From: Craspedostauros australis
Taxonomy: Eukaryota > Bacillariophyta > Bacillariophyceae > Mastogloiales > Achnanthaceae
DNA: 64,000 bases
Direction of reading: 5' to 3'
Assembly: GCA_026770025.1 (NCBI GenBank)
Contig: JAMXDE010000063.1
Span: 186,001 to 250,000, forward strand
This document shows, piece by piece, positions 30,428-40,413 of the stretch (positions within the stretch are counted from its first letter, which is position 1; every line of letters starts with the position of its first letter). The translations under genes were made by a program, and so were the position numbers. The notes beneath the pieces are model-generated. The model made no database searches, had not been told where the DNA came from, and saw only the letters and a program-made list of their open reading frames with translations.

Positions 30428-31032
30428 CCAAGGCAAACGCCCAAACCCTCATCATCACACTCCCATCCATTGAGACACTGATCGACAAAGGAACCCAACT
30501 TCACCGCGCGAATGATGACGCTCACGATGGAACTGAACCCATCCAAACAACCATCCCTCTTCCCAATCTTCAACCAAAACACATCCGATACGTCCTCCAA
30601 TGCATCTACACAGGCAAGATATCCTGTATTAACAACTGTCGTGACAACGCTGCTGCTCACACTGGCACTCATGTTGGCGCTCACACCAACGCTCACCACG
30701 ATGTAGATGCCTCTCACCAGCCAACTCCCATCCTCACTGGGCAGGACGATCGGCAACAGCTGATCCTTGTGGCCAACGAGTTCGGCTTCTGGCTACTCAA
30801 GCTTGTTCTTGAAGCAGAGTTGGCCCACAAGCATCTCATAGAGGACACCATGATAGATGCGTTGATATTCACTGATCAACACAACTGCGTGGTGTCGAAC
30901 GATACAGCAATGAGAGTGGCAGCTGAAAGTGAGAAAGATATGTTCACTCATCTAGATTTAAGCAAACTGATTCTACAACCCCCAACTGATGATAAGTATT
31001 TTTGTCCTCCGCGGTGGGAGAACGGAGAGTGA
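30397..31032 (+). CDS. BTB/POZ-like domain frame (copy 2)
   Basis: This frame matches copy 1 at 3123-3758 almost exactly (LPSIETLIDKGTQLHRAND, KHIRYVLQCIYTGKIS, LVANEFGFWLLKLVLEAEL) and ends at the same WENGE stop. Replacements include V to I, A to G in YTGK, and EM to EA. Again there is no ATG before the domain in this frame. The shared block ends near 31107, just past this stop. Confidence 0.45.
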   Translation: MCGQGDQQQLTKANAQTLIITLPSIETLIDKGTQLHRANDDAHDGTEPIQTTIPLPNLQPKHIRYVLQCIYTGKISCINNCRDNAAAHTGTHVGAHTNAHHDVDASHQPTPILTGQDDRQQLILVANEFGFWLLKLVLEAELAHKHLIEDTMIDALIFTDQHNCVVSNDTAMRVAAESEKDMFTHLDLSKLILQPPTDDKYFCPPRWENGE

Positions 31033-31107
31033 TTGTATCGATGATGAGTACAGTCGTATGTTCATGATGGACCTGTACAAGGTTGTAGATGAGGATGAGG
31101 GCACAGT

Positions 31108-33490
31108 GCTATATCTGCGTGTCCAATAGAACGCTGTGATAAAGGCACCAGATGCTTGAAGAGATTGAAGGGCTGGATACTGCTTCCACGCTACCTCCTC
31201 CTTGTCTACGACTACTCTGGTGCGCTCTCTACAGTACATACGCACACAGGGATGTTGCCGATGTCATTCACGAGCAGGTTGGACGTCCGTGGTTCCATCC
31301 ATACTCCGCCATGAGCATCGTTGTTGGTTCGTTGCACAGACAATGGAGACATGGCAGCACCATTTTCACAAGCCGTGCGGTCGTCGCGGTGCGGTCGTCA
31401 CCGTGCCGCCGGATTCGCACACAGAGCATTCTACTCCAAGTCACACTGCCAAGCAGATCCAAAGCGACAGTGCCGGTGCCAGCCGATCCAAGTTTCTGGA
31501 AGAGGCAATCTACGAAGAGCACATGGCGAACAAGGCAGAGGGAAATGATGAGAAGCCGCGAGGAGCATGGTTGCTGCGCGGTTCTATCGACCGTCCCGTA
31601 TCACGCTATCGTTCTCATCTTTCCCGGAGTTGCACTTCCGCCATTGCGCCAACACTGCAGTCGAGATCCTTGCCAAGCCCCAGGAGGAGCGATCACTCGT
31701 TGTTGAAGCAACAAATTCCAGGGCCACCATCCATTCCAATCTTCGAAGCGACCAGTGCCAGTGTGGCGGAAAGACAAGAACCGACGAGCCAGTGCAGTCC
31801 AAGCATCCAGAGAGCTTGACGAGCAAAAGAAGAAACCAACGAATCAACCAACGAACCAACCAGCAACCCCATGCAGAGTGTGAGTGCAGTATTGCGGATC
31901 ATGGTTGACACAGAGTTTCCGTATGGTAGAAGAAGCACATGGTCAGCGATCCATGGCCCATGCGCACCGTATCCCCACATGTCCTCCTTTGTGGTACTCC
32001 CAACTTTGTTGATGAGGCGGATGTTCCTGTCAATCACCTCGGTTGAGCATCGATGCTCTGCAAGTCGTGAGCCAAGACGATGGTGCTCATGCCTCAGGAT
32101 AGAATGCGCATGGTATGATATGTTGGTGATCTGTGCGGCAAGAACAGTGGAGGTGGCACGGTATCGCTCTGCTTGTTGATTGCTGAACGTGTCAACCCAT
32201 CCCAACATGCAATGTGATGTTGATTTGGTGTTGAGGACTCTTGTTGCCCACGCAGATAGTGATGCTTGCAATGCGGTGGGATGGCAACCAGCCAAGTCCA
32301 AATGAGATGGGTCGCAAGCAACAGAGGCAGTCACATCGGCGGCTTCATTGGTGGCTTCATCTTTGTTCGAGGCATTGGTTCACACCTCAAGTTGGTGCTT
32401 GCGATGGCAGGCGGATGAGGGTCAACGGTATTGCAGATGCCACGATGACGCAAGCAAGCAAGCAAGGGTCATGGTGCACATGGTGGTGGTGATGACAGCT
32501 CTCTCTCTCTCTCTCTCTGTCTCTGGAGCCTTTCACGTTGTTTGCTTCAAATTGATGTGGTGTTGATTGTGACTGATGTCGAGTTGTTGGAGGCAGACTC
32601 AAGGCCACAAGACCGTCCAGACCGACAAAGAAAACAAACAACAAAAGGAAGTCGTCCAAAGCAAAAACACAGACCCTCGGCCATAATCCATCATTAGAAC
32701 CACTTCTTTATTCATCTTACATCGCTACGTTTCAAGGAAGGCAAAGAGCTCCAAATCAATCTTTCATATTCCATCCGCCGTATTCACAAGGGCGGACAGA
32801 GCTCGACAGCAATCAGCGGGTGAGAGTGAGGGAGAGATCTACTCTACTGTACTCTACTCTATTGCGCAGGCAATGGCATAGGCGCTCGCATGTCTCGTAG
32901 AGGATAGTAGAGTAGTCTTCTTTACCATTGCATTTGCCTCCATTTGCATGCGTTAGCCGTCGATGATGTCACCTTCTGTTGCTCCGGGAAATGCTCGCAG
33001 CGTCAGCGCATCAAGGTGACGTCGAAGTCGAAGCTGAAGTGCACCGAGTTCTTTCCCTTTAGTCTCGCTCTTATATCGGCATGTCAACGCATGATATCAA
33101 TACTCGCCGCGACCTGTGGACAGCAGAGACCATCGCGTTGATGGTGCTCGTGCCTTCCGCGCCACCGTTGATTGTGTGGCATAGGAGCGGCCTTCCTCGA
33201 AAACCCTGCAATATCCTGCATGCACATCGTCTTGGTTCAGTCGCCACACCACGCCATGTCACGCCGCGGCACCGGCGACTTCATCAACGCCACAAGAAGA
33301 TGGTCCGCAGAAGCAGCAGGATTGGAAGTGTACTTCCGCTCCGTTTCCTTTCGTGCTGCTCGATGCGGTCTCCTGGTACAAAGCTCGACACCGCAGCGGC
33401 GTTGCGGATGCGAGACCCGCTCCATCCATCCATTGCGGACGGACTACCCAGGTACGAATCGTCCGGGACCATCTTGGGCGGCACATTGTC
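31108..33490. other. Gene-poor region, no confident gene
   Basis: Long open frames occur on both strands (plus 31202-31819 and 31567-31908; minus 31693-32334) without known domains. The plus frame includes a protein-like stretch (KFLEEAIYEEHMANKAEGND) that breaks into another phase near 31560. A possible mitochondrial-type start (MAAPFSQAVRSSRCGRHR) at 31351 lies in yet another phase. Simple repeats: (AAGC)n near 32450-32466 and (CT)n near 32500-32520. I cannot assign anything here. Confidence 0.3.
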
Positions 33491-33961
33491 TTACTGCTTC
33501 CAAGGCAAATACAGCTCGCCCCTCGATGCAAGGCGGAAGAGTTCGTAGCTGTAGGATCCAACGAACCCAAGGATGGCAACGCCCGCAAAGATGGGAATGA
33601 AGAGATCGCGGTCAGTTTTGGATGAGCTCATCCCTTCCTCGCCGCCTGATGAGCGCTCCCTCTGCAGCCGCTGCAGCTCGTTGCGGAGCTTCGATGCATC
33701 GCTGGAAGCTGTCGGTAGCTTGTCATTTGTTGACGATGTCTCGGAGCTGCCCCAACCATCGGCTTCGTCGCTGCCACCATCCGCGTCTTTGATGTTGAAT
33801 ATCGCGGATCCTGCAGAGTGCCGCCCTTCTCTTCTCTGCTGCTGCGCAGTCAGGCCATGGAATGGTTTGGTGCATTGCTGGTGATGGCACAATGATCGGA
33901 TTTGGAAGGCTCCCGCTTCAACCATCACGATCGCAACGACGAGGAACAGCTGGCATGACAT
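33491..33961 (-). CDS. Plastid-targeted single-pass membrane protein
   Basis: I choose ATG 33961 (156 aa); the frame extends 14 codons upstream. The start gives a signal peptide (MSCQLFLVVAIVMVE) ending AGA/FQI, an ASAFAP-type plastid motif, and then a His/Gln/Arg-rich transit-like segment. A Ser/Asp-rich acidic linker and a short coiled coil (KLRNELQRLQRER) follow. The C-terminal module is DRDLFIPIFAGVAILGFVGS (one membrane helix) and YSYELFRLASRGELYLPW. It resembles small conserved plastid membrane proteins of algae; the function is unknown. There is no intron in the chosen frame. Confidence 0.65.
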   Translation of the reverse strand: MSCQLFLVVAIVMVEAGAFQIRSLCHHQQCTKPFHGLTAQQQRREGRHSAGSAIFNIKDADGGSDEADGWGSSETSSTNDKLPTASSDASKLRNELQRLQRERSSGGEEGMSSSKTDRDLFIPIFAGVAILGFVGSYSYELFRLASRGELYLPWKQ

Positions 33962-34924
33962 GATCGTGGTGACCAGAATGAGTGGCCTTGCAGTCAGATT
34001 CATCAGTCCTTTCCGAGTCTCTCGCTGTCGTTGGTGATGTTGATGCTGTTGATAATAATGATGACGACGATTGTGGTCGTGATCGTGATGTGTGTGAAGT
34101 CGACGGGGGACTTCTGCCGCACACGATTTGCGTCATTGTGGATCCAAGACAACATCAGACCAAAATTGGATACATGTACCAAACACAAGGTAGCCAATTC
34201 AGATACCTTGAGTACCTCAAACTGAGTCGATACCATCGGACGAAACCGAACACGCGGAAACTTCATGTCTTTTTACGACCCGCTGCAGCCAAAACGTTAC
34301 GCTCAAGTCGGAAGCGCATCACGGATCGGGTATCTAGCCACATCAGCCTCTTCCTCTCAATGTGAGGTTTGTATTGAATCCCTTAGACCCCTCAAAGATC
34401 TTACATTTTAAGAGTTATAGAGGGTTGAAAGTCATGTCGAATCTACGTATTAGGTGAATAACGCACAGACGCCACGGTGCTCGTTGGCGCTTCAATTGAG
34501 TCGCAGTGGCCATTCGTCCCAAAACGTTCTTTTTTCTTTCGTCGTTTGGGCTTTGTTCGCGATTCTTGAATTTCCGGAGCGTGACTCTACCTTGTGCTCG
34601 CACAGAATCGTTGGTGTGAACACAAAACTGTTGTTGCATGGAGAGTGATATGATGTATCATATTGTGATGCGGGGCGATGTGCCATGGGCCGTCAACCAA
34701 GATGATAGGCACGGTCCTTGTTCCTCTTCCTCGTGTCTGTTATGTCAGAGTGGTAGCAAGGGGGATGCAAGGGCTGCAATGCACAAGACGCATACGATGC
34801 AAGTTCCGCAGCGCTGAATTGGACGATGTGAATTGCTGGTCCCAAGATGGAAATGGACAGCGCCCTTGCCACAGTCATGTACGCAGTGGCAACCCCAACC
34901 CACACATCTAATCCAAGTCTTGAC
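33962..34924. other. Intergenic stretch, no gene seen
   Basis: Presumed promoter region of the plastid-protein gene (near 33970-34100), then AT-rich and mixed DNA with short open frames only. A GAT/GTG-rich run near 34035-34095 gives Asp/Val-rich shadow frames. Confidence 0.3.
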
Positions 34925-35200
34925 CCTCTGGCCCCCTAACCCCATCCCTAACCCTGACATTGAGTAACTTCATGGCTCTGTCTGAGTAATGTCAGCCACA
35001 CGCAGTTGCCTACCTCGTCTCTCCCAAGTTGCCGAAACCCCAGCCGGAACCTCAACCCTAACCCTAACCCTAACTCTAGCCCTGAGCAACTGCTTCCCTC
35101 CTCCCTAACCCTAACCCAAGCCGGAACCCCAGCCCTAACTCTAACCCTGAGCAACCTCATGACTCTTTCTGAACAACGTCATCCGCACACAGTTACCTCC
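34925..35200. repeat. Telomere-like (CCCTAA) interstitial repeat patch
   Basis: Degenerate and perfect CCCTAA units occur at 34934-34956, 35053-35078 and 35103-35116. They are embedded in a larger repeat in which GCCGGAACC ... CCCTGAGCAAC recurs (35043-35090, 35120-35154) and ACTTCATGGCTCTGTCTGA-type sequence recurs (about 34967 and 35155). CCCTAA is the complement of the TTAGGG telomere repeat common in stramenopiles. This may be a subtelomeric-type satellite or a scar of break repair. Confidence 0.6.
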
Positions 35201-35920
35201 TCCATCACTCTAGCATTGCCCTTGTCGCGAACTCTTGCTTTTCTCCCACTTTTTTGCTTCCCGCACTGTTTCGATCCATTTCAACGGCCGCCGTTCCAGC
35301 GTTTTTGATTCGATTTCACGATTTTTACAGTTTGTTTCGTCGAAGGTATCCACCAGAACGTCCTTTGAACTCTTTGGCTCCAATGAAAAGTAATCAATAT
35401 TGTCAGTCGTGACCCTGGTAGCCGGACAGACGTCATATCTGCTGAGTAAAACATGGCGCGTTGGCTCGAAGGCTTCGTTGAGAATCTCAACGCATGAGCC
35501 ATCCAAAGAGACAGACTTGGACAAACAGACAAGAAACAAGTCAACACAAGAGACGAAAGGGGCCCTGTGTTGACTGGTGGGAAACATCGCGTCGCGTGGC
35601 TTCGCATCATCGCCGTTGCCATTTCCATTTCCATCGGCATCCCTTGGCAACCGCACGAGTACCATACTCGCTCGCCATCATCTTTTTTCAATCAAGAGCA
35701 TCATGCACAAGCACGTTCATCTTCTGAAGTGCTTCATCCCAATCTCAACTGGCATCTCTCATTGCGTCGATCAATTGACCGATCGCCGCTCGTGCCTCAG
35801 TTGGTGGGTTGTGTGGTGACTCGTTCCTGCATGTGCGATTGTGGCAATTCCAACGCATCACAACGCATCACAATGCACCGCAATGCACCATAGCGCACCA
35901 CAACCCAAAGAGAAACGAAC
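35201..35920. other. Upstream region of oligopeptidase pseudogene
   Basis: Frames on both strands lack domains. At 35850-35895 a short repeat of GCATCACAAC/GCACCGCAAT-type units lies just before the pseudogene start. No gene is called. Confidence 0.3.
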
Positions 35921-38746
35921 ATGGCAGACGATCCCTCCATCTCGGCGGAGGATGAGGATAGCAAATCTTCCGTGAGCTTTGGCTCCAGGGCCAACGACAT
36001 GTGCCTCAACACGCTCGGCAGTCTTACGAAGCCCAAGACCAGAGCCGACAAGCGCATCGTGGACGTCCGTGAGGCGAATGACACCATACCCTTCGTCAGC
36101 AAGATGGGGATGGATGCAGCCAGCAATGGCATGCTCTTCAATCTGTGGAAGGATTCCAAGGTACGTACAATGCGCAATGCGCAGTACACTGCACGAACGA
36201 GCTGAAGAAGCTCTGCAAGTATTCCAGTGTATGCATCGCGCTCCTCACACACAGAACAACATTGCATTCTATTCTCACATATTATTCTCATATTCTGTTG
36301 TCGTGCTTCACTGTTCGCGTCATCCTTCCAACCAACAATCCTGCATCCACATCAACATTGTCCACACTCCAAACACTGCAGAATCGAAAAAGGTATCTGG
36401 CGCAAAACGACATTGGCGTCGTAACAGACCAGCAACCCCAAATGGATCAAGGTGCTGGATCTGGACAACCCCGCCAGAAAGGAGAAGATGCTGTGGACAT
36501 GGAAGGGAAGCCGGGTGCTTCCCAGAGCAAGAGATCCAATGTCGCAAGACAGCAAGCTCATCACGCACGCACTTCTCAGTTTGTCACAGGGCAGCACGGA
36601 CTCCGTCGTCCTCAGGGAATTCGATCTCGTCAGATCCGTATTCGTCACCGACAGGCCATTCTCAATACGGAAGACAAGACCAGAGCCTGCTACAAAACAA
36701 GGAACATCCTCCTGGTCGGGGCGGATTTTGGTTCTTCGTCTCTCACGAGGGCGGGATACCCCAGGACGATCCGCGAGTGGGTGAGAGGCACGGATCTGGC
36801 ATCAGCGTCTGTGGTCCTTGAAGGTGAAAAGTCTGACATCGCAGTCTCAGCCAACGTCGACGATCAGAGGGTGCGCGGCAGGGGCATTTACAAAATCCGC
36901 ACAAGGGCCATCGCCTACCAGATCACCAAATTCTGGATACGGAGGTCAAGTACAAGCACATGCTGCCGCCCAGACAACATACCAGAATCGAGACAGGAGA
37001 TCCGCCGGATTTCAAACTGTTGCTTGCACCAGAAGATTCGGATATCGATTTCGTTGGCACCGTTCTCATGATCCCTTTGCAATCCGACTGGTCACCTGAG
37101 GGTGCCAAGGAATTCAAGGCTGGATCCATCATCTACGTCAATGCGCACAAATTCGTCAGTATGGACCGGCCGATCGGATATATCATACACTCTTCAAACC
37201 CTCCAACTACCTCCTCCGAAAAAAAATACACCATCACAAAGAACCACCTCATCCTCTTGCTCATTGGTAACGTCAGATCGAAGCTGGAGTTCTATCAATT
37301 GGAGGAGGAGGCTAACAAGCTGCGTTTGGTGGGAGGCGACAAGCGACCCCGAATCGCCTCCGCCAGCGTTCGATCTGCGCATCCCTATGAGAGCGATCGA
37401 TTCTGGACCACGACCACCAGATACACAGAACCAACCACGCTGTGGCTTGGCGATGCATCCGTGTTTGATGGCGAAGACGAGAAGATGATGAAGCGGGTCG
37501 ACCCAGAGGTGCACCTTGGCAGCAAGCTCAAATCGCTACCGAGTCAATTCGATTCGAAAGGTTTGGACGTCATGCAACGCATCGCAGAAAGCAAGGACGG
37601 CACTGATGCTCTGCACATCATCATGTCGAAGAGGCGTCCCCACGAACAAGCGGACCTACCTTGCTCTACGCCTATGGTGCCTTTGAGGTCGTGTCGGTCC
37701 GCATTACAACCTGCGACAGGTCTGGCATGGTTGGAATGTGGCAGCGTCTGCGCGGAAACCAACATGTGCGGTGGCGGAGCATTCGGTCCAGGCTGGCATC
37801 AGGTGAGTGACAAGTGTTGTTGATGTTGCTGCTGCTGTGTATGGTCGTGTTGTACACTTGCGCATTTGCACCTGGCATGTGCGCGGCGCAGAGCAGACCC
37901 AAAAATCAGGAATGGAAAGTGTGCACAAAACAGGCGCATTGAAGGAGGACGACTTTCAGAGCCTGTGGGAACATGTCATTGATTCCTTGATTCTATTCCA
38001 TTCGTATTCCCACTTCAATTCACATCATACTCACAATCGAATCATTGTCTCATTGGTATGGCATGGTATGATACTCACTGCACCCATTCTGTGGTACTAT
38101 AAGCACACACTCTCATCCCGAATAATGGACTCCACTCCAACCATGTGTCTGAATTGCTGCAATGTCGTCTTGCTGGAGGCCGCGGTGCGTGAAAAGCGTA
38201 CCAAACCACACGAAGACTTCATCGCAGCTGCTGAGGATTTGATTTCGTCGAAGTATGAAAAGCCAAAACATTGGTCATCCACGGCAGATCCGGCGGAGGA
38301 TTGGTGGTGCAGATGCTTTCGTGATGCTCCTGAACTGTTCAGCGCGGTGCGTTGGGCAGTCGACCCATGTCATCAAGCGGTCAAAGATCTGCATTCGGAC
38401 GATGCACCGATATGCGCGACGAATTTGGATCCGGACGCGTCCGATTGGAGGTGTTCATGAAGTAGATCTCGCCGTACCACAACATCAAATAGGATCCAAA
38501 TTTCTACCAATCCTATTCACTGCCGCACGAACGATGATCGGATAACCCAGCGCATGCACGCAAGATGGTGAAGAAGCTGTGGAGACTGGTTCAGGGAAAA
38601 CGATGGCTGTCATAATACGATGAGAATGTGGAGGGCGGGAACGATCTGCATGCAACGCCGAAGCAGGACGCCTTCATGACTGCGCTGGCGTACGATTTCA
38701 TGTTCATGACGTTGTCGAAGAATGCCAAAAAGTCAGCTGACGAGTA
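35921..38746 (+). pseudogene. Prolyl oligopeptidase family (S9) pseudogene, intron-bearing
   Basis: Start at ATG 35921. The first exon (to 36160) ends at AAG with a GTACGT donor. Pieces of an S9 peptidase then follow in order but in changing phases: GIWRKTTLAS, PKWIKVLDLDNPARKE, GSRVLPRARDPMSQDS, ILLVGADFGSSSLT and GYPRTIREW, then DFKLLLAPEDSDIDFVG, LPSQFDSKGLDVMQRIAESK, LLYAYGAFEV, WLECG and GGGAFGPGWHQ. After a second intron come REKRTKPHEDFIAAAEDLIS, the nucleophile box as GRSGGGL (normally GGSNGGL), SPYHNIK and FMTALAYDFMF. At least four one-base shifts and several stops (for example TAA after KTTLAS, TGA after VVQMLS) prevent a full product. The enzyme would cleave short Pro-containing peptides in the cytosol. 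Retained introns show decay in place, not retroposition. Confidence 0.75.
37803..38178 (+). other. Intron of the oligopeptidase pseudogene
   Basis: The donor is CAG/GTGAGT at 37802-37803 and the acceptor GGAG/GCC at 38178-38179. Joining gives WHQ followed by AAVREKRTKPHEDF, matching the unbroken S9 consensus WHQAAL...R..DF in phase 0. Splice signals remain intact although the coding frame is broken elsewhere. Length is 376 bp. Confidence 0.6.
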
Positions 38747-39061
38747 ATGGACTGGATTTGGATTGATGCACGCAGTGTTCTAATCGTGTAACATACCATA
38801 CATAGCAAGCACATGTGCGAATTGAGTAGATGCACGGCGATGGTGGTTCCATTGTGCATGTCAAGATCATAGCAACCGATAACATCAGAGCCACTCTATA
38901 CATACCAACAACAGCTTCCTCTCGTAATCCCTGTGGACACGCAGTTACTGCAGTTGATATCGCCATGCTACAAGTTGATAGTATCAATGTGACACAGAGT
39001 ATAGTATCGTAGAATAGAATGCAATAAAATAATGTTGGCATACTCGCGGCGGTCGTCAGGA
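38747..39061. other. Intergenic stretch, nothing seen
   Basis: This lies between the convergent 3' ends of the oligopeptidase pseudogene and the minus-strand gene at 39062. An AATAAAATAATG-type A/T stretch near 39022-39034 could serve 3'-end formation. No gene was seen. Confidence 0.25.
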
Positions 39062-39808
39062 TCAATCATCGGAAGGTAGCAGGTTGCCATCAATCACATC
39101 AGCGTCCTGCCCATCGTATGGGCGATCATCCAGAACCTGCTCTTCATGCGCTTCTTCGCTTTGAGTGTTCTCCTTGGATGCCATGATCCGCAGTTCATGC
39201 ATCTCGTTCAGGTGCTCTTCACATTCCTCGTCGTCCAAGAAGCCATTGTTCTCAAGGTATCTCTCCGCTCGACCGTCAGGAGCTGCCAGGAAGCATTTCA
39301 GGTACGTGATGTCCACCTTGATCCTCTGCTCCCAATCAAGCATGAAAGGCCCGGCCATCAGCTCTTCGTGAAGCACATGAGCGCTCCTCCTCGTGTCCGG
39401 GTTCCTGCAAGCAATCGCAGCATCGCACACAATCTGCGCCACTTGTTTTGACATGGACGGTACCTTGGTTGCCGGAGGTGCTGATGGATCCTTCTTTCGT
39501 GAGGTGGCTTTGTCTGGATGGCAGATCGCCCATCCCTGCCTGATGGATTGAGGGAAGTCCACTGTGGCATTTCGTTCACAATTTGCCGTTTCTGCTGCTG
39601 CTGTTGCTGGTTCCAGAACACGCGAAGTGAGAACGCGCTTGAGCATGTCAGTTTTGCTGGTGCTCTTGTTTGTTGTTGATGTGTGTCGTTGTTTAGTCGG
39701 TTGTGAGCCGCGGATACTCTGTGGATCCATCACGAATGCCGGTGGGACCTCGGTGGTGTCCACTGAATGCAAGGTCATGCCCAAAGTGACCATTTTCATG
39801 CAAGTCAC
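39062..39808 (-). CDS. Unassigned hydrophilic protein
   Basis: 248 aa from ATG 39808, with later Met codons possible (MDPQSIRG at residue 27). The N-terminal half is Thr/Ser/Lys-rich and probably disordered, with a QQQQQQK-type coding run read in another frame. A compact middle (AQIVCDAAIACRNPDTRRSA, MLDWEQRIKVDITYLKCFL) looks folded, and the tail is strongly acidic (DDEECEEHLNEMHEL ... DGQDADVIDG). No membrane segment or known motif was seen. It is divergent from the recombinase gene at 40414 across 600 bp, so it could be an accessory gene of the same mobile unit, but nothing in the sequence proves this. Confidence 0.4.
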   Translation of the reverse strand: MTCMKMVTLGMTLHSVDTTEVPPAFVMDPQSIRGSQPTKQRHTSTTNKSTSKTDMLKRVLTSRVLEPATAAAETANCERNATVDFPQSIRQGWAICHPDKATSRKKDPSAPPATKVPSMSKQVAQIVCDAAIACRNPDTRRSAHVLHEELMAGPFMLDWEQRIKVDITYLKCFLAAPDGRAERYLENNGFLDDEECEEHLNEMHELRIMASKENTQSEEAHEEQVLDDRPYDGQDADVIDGNLLPSDD

Positions 39809-40413
39809 CGTGCACGTTCTGCATCCCCAGGGTGTTATGCGCTTTCATTGGGAGGTGTAATTTTCATTGCCTTGCATGTCGCATTGCATGTCGGCTTGCA
39901 TGTCCTACAATTCAATTTCTATCGTTGGATGTTCTTTCCGGTTTCAGACTTCTGCGTTGATGACGTAGTTTTCGGATACAATGACCTTGTGACGTACCCA
40001 TTCGATGTACCATGTGTCATGGTACCATTTTAGTATCCGAGTTTCCTGTGACATTTTGGCGAATGTCTCCGCCAAATCGGCGAACCAACAATTTCAAATT
40101 CTCTTGTGTTACACACTTAGTAAATGTCACACTTAGGAATTTGTCGCATCATCCATCATCGCTCATCGCTCCCACAGTGCACTTCATGTCACTGACATTT
40201 GTTGCCACAACATGAGACAAAAATTACCCCGTCTTTGTTGAAATTGTTATCACAGACTCAGTAGACGATCCCACAGGGTTCTGCGTGTGTACGTACAGGC
40301 CAATACTGAACCAAAACCAATTGTGACACACCCTCCCCCGAATTAAAATGATGTTCACCTCCAACCAGTTTGCAGCAGCAACACCGATGCCATCCAATCT
40401 CTGAGTATGGCAC
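39809..40413. other. Divergent intergenic region
   Basis: Between the unassigned gene and the recombinase. It includes a GCATGTCGCATTGCATGTCGGC-like short repeat (about 39873-39902) and an inverted pair TTTGGCGA/CCGCCAAA near 40053-40077 able to form a small hairpin. No coding frame was seen. Confidence 0.3.

Noticed and set aside
31202-32334. Opposed 200-codon frames as genes
   Set aside because: Neither strand has a recognisable domain, signal or consistent phase, so I left the region unassigned.
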